In this document: positions 27,037 through 35,670 of the stretch, piece after piece | How the letters are laid out: each line of letters starts with the position of its first letter | Numbering within the stretch: position 1 is the stretch's first letter | Assembly (NCBI GenBank): GCA_902589725.1 | Contig: CACITU010000008.1 | Span: 1 to 55,744 of the forward strand | Length of the DNA stretch: 55,744 bases | DNA from: an uncultured Pelagibacteraceae bacterium | GTDB taxonomy: Bacteria; Pseudomonadota; Alphaproteobacteria; Pelagibacterales; Pelagibacteraceae | Direction: 5' to 3' | Made by a program: the position numbers and the translations under genes | The notes under the pieces: model-generated | What the model saw: only the letters and a program-made list of their open reading frames with translations | Told to the model about the DNA's origin: nothing | Databases searched by the model: none

Positions 27037-28004
27037 TGAAACCAAAAATATTAGTTTCAAGAAAAATATCAGATTTAGCAGAAGAAAAACTTCAAAAAGA
27101 ATTTGAAGTAACTTTAAATCCAAAAGACAATCCCATTCCAGAAAGTGACTTAATTAAAATTATTAATGATTATGATGGAATGATTTCAACTGGTTTTGAT
27201 AAAATTAGTGAAAATTTTTTTAATAATTTAAATGGTAAATTAAAAATTATTGCTCAAGTTGGTGTTGGTTATGATAATATTTCAATAAAATCTGCAAAAG
27301 AAAAAAAAATTAAATTTACAAATACACCTAATGTTTTAAATGAAGCAGTCGCAGAAACTACTATTCTTTTAATTTTAGCAGCTTCAAGAAGAATTGGTGA
27401 AGCATACAATCTGGTAAAAACAGACAACTGGAAACATCAAAAACCTGATCTTACTAAATTTATGATTGGAAACTCTGTTACAGGTAAAACTTTAGGTATC
27501 ATTGGTATGGGTCGTATCGGAAGAATGGCTGCAAAAAGTGCTAAAGCATTTGGAATGAAAATAATTTACCACAACAGGAATAAACTCTCTGATGATTTAG
27601 AGGATGGAGCAAAGTATTTTTCTGATATTAAGTTTATGCTACCAGATTGTGACTTTCTTAGTATTCATACGCCAGCAACATCTGAGACCAAACACATAAT
27701 AAATGCTTCAACTATAAATTTATTACCTAAGCATGCTGTTGTTATAAATACCTCAAGAGGATCAACTATTAATGATGATGATTTAATTGATGCTCTCGAG
27801 AATAAAAAAATCTATGCGGCTGGTTTAGATGTATTTAATAATGAACCTTATTTAGATAAAAGATATTTAAAATTAGATAACTGTTTTGTTTTACCACATA
27901 TTGGTAGTGCGACTCATGAGACTCGATTGGCAATGAGCATGATGGCAGTTGATAACATCTATTGTTTTTTTAATAAAAAACCCCTAATTTCTGAAGTAGT
28001 TTAA
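27036..28004 (+). CDS. D-2-hydroxyacid dehydrogenase (glyoxylate/hydroxypyruvate reductase type)
   Basis: A 322-residue protein of the D-isomer-specific 2-hydroxyacid dehydrogenase family. The Rossmann motif is LGIIGMGRIGRMAAKSAKAFG (about residue 150). Catalytic Arg, Glu and His are in NTSRGSTIND, FNNEPYL and LPHIGSATHETR. Similar enzymes reduce glyoxylate or hydroxypyruvate or oxidise D-glycerate. It overlaps the dehydratase stop by one base, so it probably processes a small 2-hydroxy or 2-keto acid from the same pathway. A short inverted repeat follows its stop. Confidence 0.9.
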   Translation: MKPKILVSRKISDLAEEKLQKEFEVTLNPKDNPIPESDLIKIINDYDGMISTGFDKISENFFNNLNGKLKIIAQVGVGYDNISIKSAKEKKIKFTNTPNVLNEAVAETTILLILAASRRIGEAYNLVKTDNWKHQKPDLTKFMIGNSVTGKTLGIIGMGRIGRMAAKSAKAFGMKIIYHNRNKLSDDLEDGAKYFSDIKFMLPDCDFLSIHTPATSETKHIINASTINLLPKHAVVINTSRGSTINDDDLIDALENKKIYAAGLDVFNNEPYLDKRYLKLDNCFVLPHIGSATHETRLAMSMMAVDNIYCFFNKKPLISEVV

Positions 28005-28072
28005 AACAACTTAGAGTTGTTAGTTTAGATAATATATATAATTTCTATATATAAACATTAAACGAATTCGTT
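28005..28072 (+). promoter_or_regulatory. Regulatory gap before the TRAP operon: hairpin and operator-like palindrome
   Basis: AACAACT-tag-AGTTGTT (28005-28021) is a perfect 7-bp stem right after the dehydrogenase stop. A TATAAT hexamer lies at 28037-28042. A perfect 12-bp palindrome AACGAATTCGTT occupies 28061-28072, 57 bases before the dctP ATG. Its position just downstream of the -10-like element and its symmetry suggest an operator for a sugar-acid regulator, for example of the LacI or GntR type. No regulator gene is present in this cluster. Confidence 0.45.
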
Positions 28073-28128
28073 GATCTCAAAAAACATTTGTGATTAAATT
28101 TCAAAAAAACACAAACGAGAGGAATATA

Positions 28129-29145
28129 ATGTTTAAACTTATATCTAAAACTATAGCTGCAGTAGCTATTGTTTCAGTTGCTTTATTTAGCTCTGCATAT
28201 GCAAAGACTTTAAAGATTGAAACACACTTTACTGCTAGTTCACCAAATGGTGAGGTTGCCGCTCAATTCGCTAAAAACGTTGAAAAGTTTTCTGGCGGAA
28301 GCTTAAAAGTGCAAATGTTCTATTCATCGTCAGTAACTGGTAAATCAGCTGAGGTATTTAACTCTGCACAAACTGGAATTATTGACTGTGATATGACTGG
28401 TGCAGGATACCAAACTGGTAAAAATGCTGCATTTCAATTTGCAGGAGATGTAATGGGTGGGTACGATAACCCTTATCAACAATATGAATTCCTAAATTTC
28501 CCAGGAGCTCAAGAAGCTGTTGATGCACTTTATAACAAATATGGAATGACTTTGATTGGTTGGTGGATACCAGGACATGAGTCTTTAATTTCTAGCAGAC
28601 CAATTCCAGATGTTGCTTCATTGAAAGACTTCAAATTCAGATCGCCTCCAGGAATGGAAAGTATGATCTTCACAGCATTAGGAGCTAAGCCAATTGTTAT
28701 GGACTTTGGTGAAGTTCCTACAGCTTTACAAACTGGTCTAATTGATGGTGCAGATTATTCATCATTAGCAACTAACTATGCAGGTGGACACTATGAGCAA
28801 AATAAATATGCTACATACCCAGGTTTCCATTCGATGCCTGCTGACCACTTAGCTTGTAACACTAAAGTATGGAACAAGTTAAAACCTCACGAAAAAGGTG
28901 CAATGTTAGCTGCAATCGAAATCTGTGGAAGAACTATCACTAGTTTGGTTGAAAGAAAAAATGCAGAAGCAGTTAAAGCTTTAAAAGAAATGGGAGTTAC
29001 TCTTCACGATTGGTCTAAAGAAGATAGAGCTAAATTTAGACAAGCTGCACTTGGTGCTTGGGAAGAATGGAAGACTAAATCTCCAGAAGCAGCTGCTCTT
29101 ATTGAAATACATAAAGCTTACATGAAAGCTAACGGTATTCTATAA
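28129..29145 (+). CDS. dctP: TRAP transporter solute-binding protein
   Basis: A 338-residue periplasmic binding protein of the DctP family. The ATG at 28129 is chosen because GAGAGGA lies just upstream; an in-frame GTG at 28090 would add 13 polar residues before the signal peptide. The signal peptide is residues 1-26 (cleavage after AYA). The mature protein opens KTLKIETHFTASSPNGE. The Arg expected to hold the ligand carboxylate lies in LKDFKFRSPPGMES (about residue 175), with FGEVPTALQTGLIDGAD downstream. It probably binds a sugar acid, given its neighbours. A strong intrinsic terminator lies between it and dctQ. Confidence 0.92.
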   Translation: MFKLISKTIAAVAIVSVALFSSAYAKTLKIETHFTASSPNGEVAAQFAKNVEKFSGGSLKVQMFYSSSVTGKSAEVFNSAQTGIIDCDMTGAGYQTGKNAAFQFAGDVMGGYDNPYQQYEFLNFPGAQEAVDALYNKYGMTLIGWWIPGHESLISSRPIPDVASLKDFKFRSPPGMESMIFTALGAKPIVMDFGEVPTALQTGLIDGADYSSLATNYAGGHYEQNKYATYPGFHSMPADHLACNTKVWNKLKPHEKGAMLAAIEICGRTITSLVERKNAEAVKALKEMGVTLHDWSKEDRAKFRQAALGAWEEWKTKSPEAAALIEIHKAYMKANGIL

Positions 29146-29166
29146 TTAATAGTATATAAAAAATTT

Positions 29167-29203
29167 AGAAGGGCCTGAAAAGGCCCTTCTAAAAAATTTT
29201 TTT
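29167..29203 (+). terminator. Intra-operon terminator between dctP and dctQ
   Basis: AGAAGGGCCT (29167-29176), a GAAA tetraloop and AGGCCCTTCT (29181-29190) form a perfect 10-bp stem. Six As and then seven Ts (29197-29203) follow. The T tract ends 4 bases before the dctQ ATG. This would make far more dctP than dctQM mRNA, the usual need for a periplasmic binding protein. Confidence 0.92.
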
Positions 29204-29207
29204 ACTT

Positions 29208-29792
29208 ATGCAAGATAAAGATTTACAAGATAAACAACTACAAGAGCAAAGTGAAAAAGTTGCAAGTAAAGATGATTTTCCAATAAATTGGATAGACCGA
29301 ATTTCCTTATTTTTAAGTCACACAATTAAATACTTAATTCCTATAATTGTAATTGTGATGATGTATGAAATTTTTATGAGATATGTTTTACTTAAACCAA
29401 CCTTATGGGCTAACGAGTTATGTTTGTGGTTGGCTGGTGTTTGTTATTTAGTAGGTGGGATATATGCTACAAGATTAAGAAGTCATATTAGAATAGTATT
29501 ATTATATGATTACGTCAGCAGACCAGTTCAGAGAATTTTTGATTTAATTAGCACTACTATAATTGTGGTTTTTGCTGCTGCTGTAATTTATGGCGGATTT
29601 GAGGATGCGCATAGATCGTTCATAAATTGGGAGAGATTTGCAACATATTGGGACCCACCAATTCCAGCTACTATGAAACCTCTTACACTGATATGCTTAT
29701 TTCTTATTGCACTTCAATCTGTAAATAATTTAATTATTGATTGGAAAAATCCTAAAGAAAAACAATACCAACCAGCTAAAGACTTAAAATAA
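29208..29792 (+). CDS. dctQ: TRAP transporter small permease subunit
   Basis: A 194-residue protein with four membrane helices: IPIIVIVMMYEIFMRYVL, WLAGVCYLVGGIYA, LISTTIIVVFAAAVIYGG and LTLICLFLIALQSVN. The family phrase ELCLWLAGVCYLVGG is clear. About 40 polar, charged N-terminal residues precede helix 1, longer than usual. No Shine-Dalgarno is visible before the ATG, which sits right after the terminator T tract. The dctM gene begins 1 base after the stop. Confidence 0.9.
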   Translation: MQDKDLQDKQLQEQSEKVASKDDFPINWIDRISLFLSHTIKYLIPIIVIVMMYEIFMRYVLLKPTLWANELCLWLAGVCYLVGGIYATRLRSHIRIVLLYDYVSRPVQRIFDLISTTIIVVFAAAVIYGGFEDAHRSFINWERFATYWDPPIPATMKPLTLICLFLIALQSVNNLIIDWKNPKEKQYQPAKDLK

Positions 29793-29793
29793 G

Positions 29794-31116
29794 ATGGAAT
29801 TTGAGATAGGTACACTCTCGATCATACTTATTGTTGGATTATTAGCTCTTATATCTATTGGTGTTCCAATGGGATTTGCATCTGGTTTTATGGGTGCAGT
29901 ACTTGTATTTTTATATATTGGTGAGCATGCATTGGGAATTTTACTCTCAAGATATTATTCTCTTGTTGTTACATATTCTTTTTTATCTGTTCCATTATTT
30001 ATATTTATGGCCTCCTTGCTTGAACGCTCGAACATTGCGAGAGATTTATATGATGCTTTAAATGCTTGGTTGAGAAAAACCAGAGGTGGAGTAGGGGTAG
30101 TGACTGCAATCATGGCAACAATCATGGCTGCAATGAGTGGAATTATTGGAGGAGAAATAGTTTTATTAGGATTGATTGCGCTCCCTCAGATGTTGAGATT
30201 GAAATACGATCAGGATATGTCGATAGGTATTATTTGTGCATCAGGTTCCTTAGGAACAATGATACCTCCATCAATTGTTTTAATTATTTATGGATTAACA
30301 ACCGAAACTTCAATTACGATGTTATTCCAAGAAGCAATTGTTCCAGGTTTAATGATTTCAGGATTAATTATTACTTACATTCTTATCAGAACAAGATTGC
30401 AACCTCATCTTGCACCACTTAGTGATGAGCCAGCTTTAACTTTCAAAGAAAAAATGTCTTACCTTCCAGGTCTTTTGCCACCAATTGGTATTGTAATAAT
30501 TGTTTTAGGTTCAATTTACTCTGGTATGACCGGTATTACAGAAGCGGCTGGAATGGGTGTTGTTGCTACTTTAATAATAATTTTTGCTAGAAGAGAGCTA
30601 ACATGGTTTTTATTTAAAGATGCATTGGTTAGAACATTTAAAGCTTCAGGGACGATTTTAACAATTACTTTTGGTGCCACAGTGCTTGCAGGTGCTTATT
30701 CACTTGCTGGAGGACCAACTTATGTTGCAGAAACTATTTTAGCTTATGATTTAAAACCAATGTATTTAATTTTCATGATGCAAATAATGTTTCTAATTAT
30801 GGGAGCATTTATGGATTGGGTTGGAATTGTTTTATTAGCAATGCCGGTATTTTTACCAATTGTTATAGCACTAGGTATGGATCCTATTTGGTTTGGAATT
30901 TTGTTCTGTGTAAATATGCAAGTTTCATTTTTAAGTCCACCATTTGGTCCTGCAGCTTTCTATTTGAAATCAGTTGCACCTCCACATATTTCATTAACAG
31001 ATATTTTCAGAGGTTTTGCTCCATTTATAGTAATACAATTAATTGTATTAGCATGTGTTATGTTCTTCCCAGAGGCAATGACGCAAAACTTCCACGAGTT
31101 TAAACCCAAACCATGA
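29794..31116 (+). CDS. dctM: TRAP transporter large permease subunit
   Basis: A 440-residue DctM-family protein with about 12 membrane helices. Recognisable segments are ISIGVPMGFASGFMGAVLVF, SVPLFIFMASLLERSNIARDLYDA, the ion-site region GGEIVLLGLIALPQML, ASGSLGTMIPPSIVLIIYG and GIVLLAMPVFLPIV. It uses the sodium gradient to import the substrate delivered by DctP. Its TGA overlaps the ATG of the following dehydrogenase by 4 bases, tying transport to catabolism. Confidence 0.95.
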   Translation: MEFEIGTLSIILIVGLLALISIGVPMGFASGFMGAVLVFLYIGEHALGILLSRYYSLVVTYSFLSVPLFIFMASLLERSNIARDLYDALNAWLRKTRGGVGVVTAIMATIMAAMSGIIGGEIVLLGLIALPQMLRLKYDQDMSIGIICASGSLGTMIPPSIVLIIYGLTTETSITMLFQEAIVPGLMISGLIITYILIRTRLQPHLAPLSDEPALTFKEKMSYLPGLLPPIGIVIIVLGSIYSGMTGITEAAGMGVVATLIIIFARRELTWFLFKDALVRTFKASGTILTITFGATVLAGAYSLAGGPTYVAETILAYDLKPMYLIFMMQIMFLIMGAFMDWVGIVLLAMPVFLPIVIALGMDPIWFGILFCVNMQVSFLSPPFGPAAFYLKSVAPPHISLTDIFRGFAPFIVIQLIVLACVMFFPEAMTQNFHEFKPKP

Positions 31117-31982
31117 TGAGAATAGGCTTTATTGGAACAGGTCTTATGGGCCTGCCAATGGCTAAAAATTTATTAAAATCAGGTTTTAAATTAAAAGTCT
31201 TCAACCGTTCGATAAATAAAGCTGAGCCTTTAAAAGAGTTTGGCGCTGAAATATCAAAAACATTAGGTGAAGTTGTTAAAGATAATGACTTTATAATAAC
31301 AATGCTAACAGATGATAGCGCTGTTGATGCAATAATGAATAATTCAGATTTGCTAGAGAATTTGAAATCTGGATCAACTGTTATTGATATGAGTTCTGTT
31401 AAACCAACAACAGCAACAAAATATGGGAACAGTCTAAAATCAAAAAATGTAAATTATTTAGATGCACCGGTATCAGGAGGAACAATCGGAGCTGAGGAAG
31501 CTTCTTTAGCTATAATGGTTGGAGGAGAACAAAATGTTTTTGAAAACTCTGTAAAGATTTTAAAAGCAATGGGAAATCCAACTTTGGTAGGTCCTATTGG
31601 AAGTGGACAAGTTTCAAAGTTAGCAAATCAAATTGTAGTAGGAGTTACAATAGGAGCAGTTGCTGAGGCGATAACCTTATGTGAAAAAGCAGGTGCTGAT
31701 CCAGTAAAACTAATTAAAGCTCTTTCAGGAGGTTGGGCAGATAGTAAAATTTTACAAACTCATGGAAAAAGAATGATAGATAAAGATTTTAGTCCAAAAG
31801 GTAAAACTTTTACTCATTTAAAAGATATGAATAATATTTTAGAATGTGCAAATTCATATAATACACATTTACCTATTTCAAATTTAGTGAAAGAAATGTA
31901 TAAGTCCCTTGTCGATAATGGTCATGGAAATACTGATCATAGTTCACTTTATAATGAAATCGAAAGGATAAATAAAAAATGA
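31113..31982 (+). CDS. NAD(P)-dependent beta-hydroxyacid dehydrogenase (tartronate-semialdehyde reductase-like)
   Basis: A 289-residue HIBADH/GarR-family protein. The nucleotide motif is GFIGTGLMGLPMAKNLL. The substrate motif is DAPVSGGTIGAEE (about residue 120) and the catalytic Lys lies in GQVSKLANQI (about residue 170). This is a more canonical member than the paralogue at 21949. It probably interconverts a short semialdehyde and hydroxy acid. Start choice: ATG at 31113 overlaps the dctM stop, while ATG at 31116 would drop only one Met. Confidence 0.88.
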   Translation: MMRIGFIGTGLMGLPMAKNLLKSGFKLKVFNRSINKAEPLKEFGAEISKTLGEVVKDNDFIITMLTDDSAVDAIMNNSDLLENLKSGSTVIDMSSVKPTTATKYGNSLKSKNVNYLDAPVSGGTIGAEEASLAIMVGGEQNVFENSVKILKAMGNPTLVGPIGSGQVSKLANQIVVGVTIGAVAEAITLCEKAGADPVKLIKALSGGWADSKILQTHGKRMIDKDFSPKGKTFTHLKDMNNILECANSYNTHLPISNLVKEMYKSLVDNGHGNTDHSSLYNEIERINKK

Positions 31983-32722
31983 GTGTAAGATTAGAAGGTA
32001 AAAAAATTCTTGTGACGGCTGCAGGCCAAGGTATTGGAAAAGCAACAGCAATTGCATTTCATAAAGAAGGTGCTCATGTAACTGCTACTGATTTAAATGA
32101 TAAAACTTTAGCTGATTTAAACAAAGAATATCCTGAGATTAAAGTGCAAAAGTTAGACTCAACAGATAATAATGCGATTTTAGAATTTACTAAAACTTTA
32201 GAAAGAGTTGATGTTTTATTTAATGCTGTTGGATTTGTTCATCATGGAACAATATTAGAATGTGATGAAAAAGATTGGGATTTTTCTTCTAATGTAAACG
32301 TCAAGTCTATGTACTTTATGTGTAAAGCTATTTTACCTTTAATGATTAAACAAAATGGTGGAAGTATTATTAATATATCTTCATGTGCATCTAGCTTTAA
32401 AGGTTTTCCAAATAGATTTGTTTACGGAACAACGAAAGGTGCAGTGATTGGTTTAACAAAAGCGATTGCAGCAGATTTTGTTAAAAAAAATATTAGATGT
32501 AATTCTATTGCACCAGGAACAGTCTTTTCACCCTCATGGCAAGATAGGGTTAATCAAAGTCCAGATCCTGTCCAAGCAAAAAAAGATTTTATAGCAAGAC
32601 AACCTATGGGAAGATTGGGTACTGCAGAAGAAATAGCAGCTGTGGCTGTTTATTTAGCTAGCGATGATGCAACATTTACAACAGGAAGTACAATTCATGT
32701 TGATGGTGGAATTTCAATATAA
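31979..32722 (+). CDS. Short-chain dehydrogenase (2-keto-3-deoxy-L-fuconate dehydrogenase-like)
   Basis: A 247-residue classical SDR. It shows the cofactor motif TAAGQGIGKA (about residue 12), an acidic residue after strand 2 (VTATDLND) indicating NAD preference, FNAVGFVHHG, the catalytic Ser in ISSCASS and the YGTTK pair (about residue 148). Its look, with LEGKKILVTAAGQGIGKA and MGRLGTAEEIAAVAVYLASD, resembles the DHRS6-like group that includes 2-keto-3-deoxy-L-fuconate dehydrogenase. Followed by an FAH-family hydrolase and an enolase-superfamily dehydratase, it fits the non-phosphorylating route that oxidises C4 of a 2-keto-3-deoxy acid. It overlaps the preceding stop by 4 bases. Confidence 0.85.
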   Translation: MSVRLEGKKILVTAAGQGIGKATAIAFHKEGAHVTATDLNDKTLADLNKEYPEIKVQKLDSTDNNAILEFTKTLERVDVLFNAVGFVHHGTILECDEKDWDFSSNVNVKSMYFMCKAILPLMIKQNGGSIINISSCASSFKGFPNRFVYGTTKGAVIGLTKAIAADFVKKNIRCNSIAPGTVFSPSWQDRVNQSPDPVQAKKDFIARQPMGRLGTAEEIAAVAVYLASDDATFTTGSTIHVDGGISI

Positions 32723-32743
32723 TTAAACAACAAAAGGATAAAT

Positions 32744-33586
32744 ATGAAATTATTAAGAGTAGGACAAAAAGGAAGCGAAAAACCAGCTGCATATGATAAG
32801 GATGGTAAAATTAGAGATATAAGCTCTCATATTAAAGATTTAAATCCTGATTTTTTAAACTTTGAAACTTTTGTAAAGTTACAAAATGCTGATTTATCGA
32901 ATTTACCCGAATTATCCTCAAATGAAAGAATAGGCTCTTGTATAACTAGCCCACGTAAGTTTATAGCTATAGGCCTTAATTACTCAGATCATGCTGCTGA
33001 AGTTGGTGCTGATATTCCAAAAGAACCAATAGTTTTTATGAAGGCAACTAGCTGTATAGTTGGACCCAATGATGATGTTGAAATAGTATCAGGATCAAAA
33101 AAATTAGACTGGGAGGTAGAGCTTGGCATTGTAATTGGTAAAGAAGCTAAACATATTACAGAAAATCAATCACAAGATCATATTTTAGGTTATTGTTTAG
33201 TAAACGATGTAAGTGAACGTGAGTGGCAACTTGAAAAAATGGGACAATGGGTTAAAGGAAAATCTCATGATACTTACGGCCCTGTAGGTCCACATTTAGT
33301 TACAAAAGATGAAATATCAGATGTTAATAATTTAAAAATGAGCTTAGATGTAAATGGAAAAAGAATGCAAACAGGTAACACAAGCACAATGATATTTAAT
33401 GTTGATGTGATAGTATCTTATTTGAGTAAGTATATGACACTTTTACCAGGAGATATTATTACAACTGGGACACCTCCAGGAGTAGGCATGGGAATGAAGC
33501 CACAGCAGTTCTTAAAAGCTGGTGATATGATGAAATTATCAGTTGAAAACTTAGGAGAGCAAAACTCAAAGGTAGTTGCTTTATAA
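32744..33586 (+). CDS. FAH-family hydrolase (2,4-diketo-3-deoxy-acid hydrolase-like)
   Basis: A 280-residue fumarylacetoacetate hydrolase-fold protein. The FAH core starts with IAIGLNYSDHAAEVG, then FMKATSCIVGPND, the metal ligands in LDWEVELGIVIG (E-x-E) and VNDVSEREWQ (Asp), and KSHDTYGPVGPHLV. The C-terminus has GDIITTGTPPGVGMGM. Enzymes of this subgroup cleave 2,4-diketo-3-deoxy-L-fuconate to pyruvate and L-lactate; automatic annotation often calls them ureidoglycolate lyase. Linkage to the SDR and the enolase-family dehydratase supports the diketo-acid role. Confidence 0.87.
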   Translation: MKLLRVGQKGSEKPAAYDKDGKIRDISSHIKDLNPDFLNFETFVKLQNADLSNLPELSSNERIGSCITSPRKFIAIGLNYSDHAAEVGADIPKEPIVFMKATSCIVGPNDDVEIVSGSKKLDWEVELGIVIGKEAKHITENQSQDHILGYCLVNDVSEREWQLEKMGQWVKGKSHDTYGPVGPHLVTKDEISDVNNLKMSLDVNGKRMQTGNTSTMIFNVDVIVSYLSKYMTLLPGDIITTGTPPGVGMGMKPQQFLKAGDMMKLSVENLGEQNSKVVAL

Positions 33587-33593
33587 TTTTGTT

Positions 33594-34766
33594 GTGAAAA
33601 TAACTTCTATTAAAAGTCGTGTACTTAAATATGAGTTAGAAAAAGAACTTGGATACTCACAACAATATTATAAACATCGTACAGCTCATCTAGTTGAAGT
33701 CCAAACAGATGAAGGAATAACGGGTTGGGGTGAGTGTTTTGGCCCTGGAAACATAGCTTTGGCAAACAAGTATATTGTTGAAAAGGTTCTACAGCCTTTG
33801 GTGATTGGTGAAGACCCTTTAAACAAAGAGCATATTTGGCAAAAAGTATACAATCTTTTAAGAGATAGTGGTCAAAGGGGCATGCCAATTCAAGCATTAT
33901 CAGGAGTAGATATTGCTTTATGGGATATACTAGGTAAGAAAACGAAAGCTCCACTTTATCAACTCGTTGGAGGAAAATGTAACAACAAAGTTCCAGTGTA
34001 CGGTTATGGAATGATGTTACAGAAAAAATCAGTTAATGAATTGGTCGCTTTGTTTCAAGAAGAATCAAAGCAAATAAAATCTAAAAATTTTAAAGCTATG
34101 AAGATGAAAATTGGATTAGGTCCTAGAGAGGATTTAAAACTAGTTCAAGCCGTGAGAGACTCTGTTGGAAAAGATTTTAAATTAATGGTTGATGCAAATC
34201 ATGCTTATAACTTGAAAGATGCACTTTACGTTGGAAAAGGTTTAGATGAATTAGATATTCATTGGTTTGAAGAACCTGTTGCCCCTGAAGATTATGAGGG
34301 ATATAGAGATTTAAAACAAAAAATCTCTACTAGTATTGCAGGTGGTGAAGCTGAATTTACGAAATATGGCTGGAATAAATTAATAACTGGTAAATGTGTT
34401 GATATTGCTCAACCCGAGGTGTGTGGTTTAGGCGGGATTACTGAGTATTTAAAAGTTGCTGCTCTGGCTCAGGCAAATTTTATTCCAGTAATTAATCATG
34501 TGTGGGGTTCTGCCGTTAGTATAGCGGTAAATCTTCATTTATTGACTGCGCAGCCAGATATGCCCGGTGGTTTGTTTCCATCAAAATCGATGCTTGAGTT
34601 TGATACTACAGAAAATAATGTTTTCATCACAGATTTACCAAAAGAAGATTTCTCAATACTAGATCAAGTAAAAAATAATAATGGATTTGCATCAGTGACT
34701 GATAACGTAGGAATTGGCATTAATCCAAAAGAAGATTTTTTAAAAGAGTTTGAATTAAATGAATAA
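33594..34766 (+). CDS. Mandelate racemase/enolase-superfamily sugar-acid dehydratase or cycloisomerase
   Basis: A 390-residue enolase-superfamily protein. The GTG at 33594 is chosen because the protein then begins KITSIKSRVLKYEL as family members do; the earlier in-frame TTG at 33576 lies inside the preceding gene. Active-site landmarks are AMKMKIGLG (the K-x-K pair), LMVDANHAY, FEEPVAPE, IAGGEAEF and the His of INHVWGSA. These place it in the mandelate racemase subgroup; spacing and phrases such as GWGECFGP, RDSGQRG and CGLGGITE recall galactarolactone cycloisomerase and related dehydratases. It overlaps the SMP-30 gene by 8 bases. The substrate is an aldonate or aldarate (lactone), identity unknown. 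Confidence 0.87.
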   Translation: MKITSIKSRVLKYELEKELGYSQQYYKHRTAHLVEVQTDEGITGWGECFGPGNIALANKYIVEKVLQPLVIGEDPLNKEHIWQKVYNLLRDSGQRGMPIQALSGVDIALWDILGKKTKAPLYQLVGGKCNNKVPVYGYGMMLQKKSVNELVALFQEESKQIKSKNFKAMKMKIGLGPREDLKLVQAVRDSVGKDFKLMVDANHAYNLKDALYVGKGLDELDIHWFEEPVAPEDYEGYRDLKQKISTSIAGGEAEFTKYGWNKLITGKCVDIAQPEVCGLGGITEYLKVAALAQANFIPVINHVWGSAVSIAVNLHLLTAQPDMPGGLFPSKSMLEFDTTENNVFITDLPKEDFSILDQVKNNNGFASVTDNVGIGINPKEDFLKEFELNE

Positions 34767-35670
34767 GATAAAGACTTTAGAACCAAAACCTATTTGGAAA
34801 TTAAGATGTACTTTAGGAGAAGGAACGCTTTGGGTAAAAGAACATAATTCAATATACTTTGTAGATATAAAAAAAAAGAAAATTTGTTCCTTAAATATAA
34901 AAAATAAGAAAAAGAAAATTTTTAAAGTAAATAAAGAAATTGGTTTTATTGCACACATTAAAGATTATATTTTTATTTTAGGTCTTCAGGGTGAACTGAG
35001 AATTCAAAATTTAAAATCAAAAAAAATTCTGAAATCAATTATAATTGAGTCAGATTTAAAACTTAACAGAATTAATGATGGTAAAACTGACCCAGCTGGA
35101 AATTTATGGTTTGGAACTATGGATAATTTAGAGAGAAAAATTGAAAGGGGCTCATTATATAAATTAGACAAAAACTTAAAATTATCAAAAGTTGATAAAA
35201 ATTATAGAATAACTAATGGGCCAGCTTTTATAAATAAATTTAATTTTTATCATACTGATAGTGCTAAGAAAAAAATTTATAAAATAAAAATAAATAAAAA
35301 TAATAAAATTGTTAACAAAAAAGTATTTATAAAATTTAATAATAACGAGGGAGTTCCAGATGGTATGACTCTAGACAGAAATAAAAATCTGTGGGTAGCT
35401 CATTTCCATGGAGCTTGTATTTCTGTATTCAACAAAAAAGCAAATTTAATTCATAGAATTCAACTTCCAGCAAAAAATATAACTAATTGTGCTTTTGGAG
35501 GCAAAAACACTAATGAACTTTATGTTTCAACTGCTACAAAAGGGATGAACAAAGCTGATTTGCGAAAATTTAGATATTCTGGTTTCCTTTTTAGTGTAAA
35601 AACGAATGTAAAAGGAATTTTACAAAAAAAATTTATTATAAGTAATGAAGAAAAGAGATCTTTACTATGA
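34759..35670 (+). CDS. SMP-30/gluconolactonase-family lactonase
   Basis: A 303-residue beta-propeller lactonase. Metal-binding residues are seen in TLGEGTLW (Glu), RINDGKTDPAGNLWFGTMD (Asn/Asp), TNGPAF (Asn) and VPDGMTLDRNKNLWVAHFHG (Asp). It hydrolyses a sugar lactone to the free aldonic acid, the step before a dehydratase. It is very lysine-rich, with long AAA tracts. Its last 26 bases overlap the start of ppc, a larger overlap than others here. Confidence 0.87.
   Translation: MNKIKTLEPKPIWKLRCTLGEGTLWVKEHNSIYFVDIKKKKICSLNIKNKKKKIFKVNKEIGFIAHIKDYIFILGLQGELRIQNLKSKKILKSIIIESDLKLNRINDGKTDPAGNLWFGTMDNLERKIERGSLYKLDKNLKLSKVDKNYRITNGPAFINKFNFYHTDSAKKKIYKIKINKNNKIVNKKVFIKFNNNEGVPDGMTLDRNKNLWVAHFHGACISVFNKKANLIHRIQLPAKNITNCAFGGKNTNELYVSTATKGMNKADLRKFRYSGFLFSVKTNVKGILQKKFIISNEEKRSLL

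Noticed and set aside
30066..30422. 118-codon plus-strand ORF inside dctM (with another at 30816-31103)
   Set aside because: Both lie in a different frame within a clear, full-length DctM gene and encode Asn/Tyr/Cys-rich sequence with no domain; they are frame shadows.
33625..33954. 109-codon antisense ORF in the enolase-superfamily gene
   Set aside because: The sense frame carries conserved motifs across the whole stretch; the antisense product has no recognisable feature.
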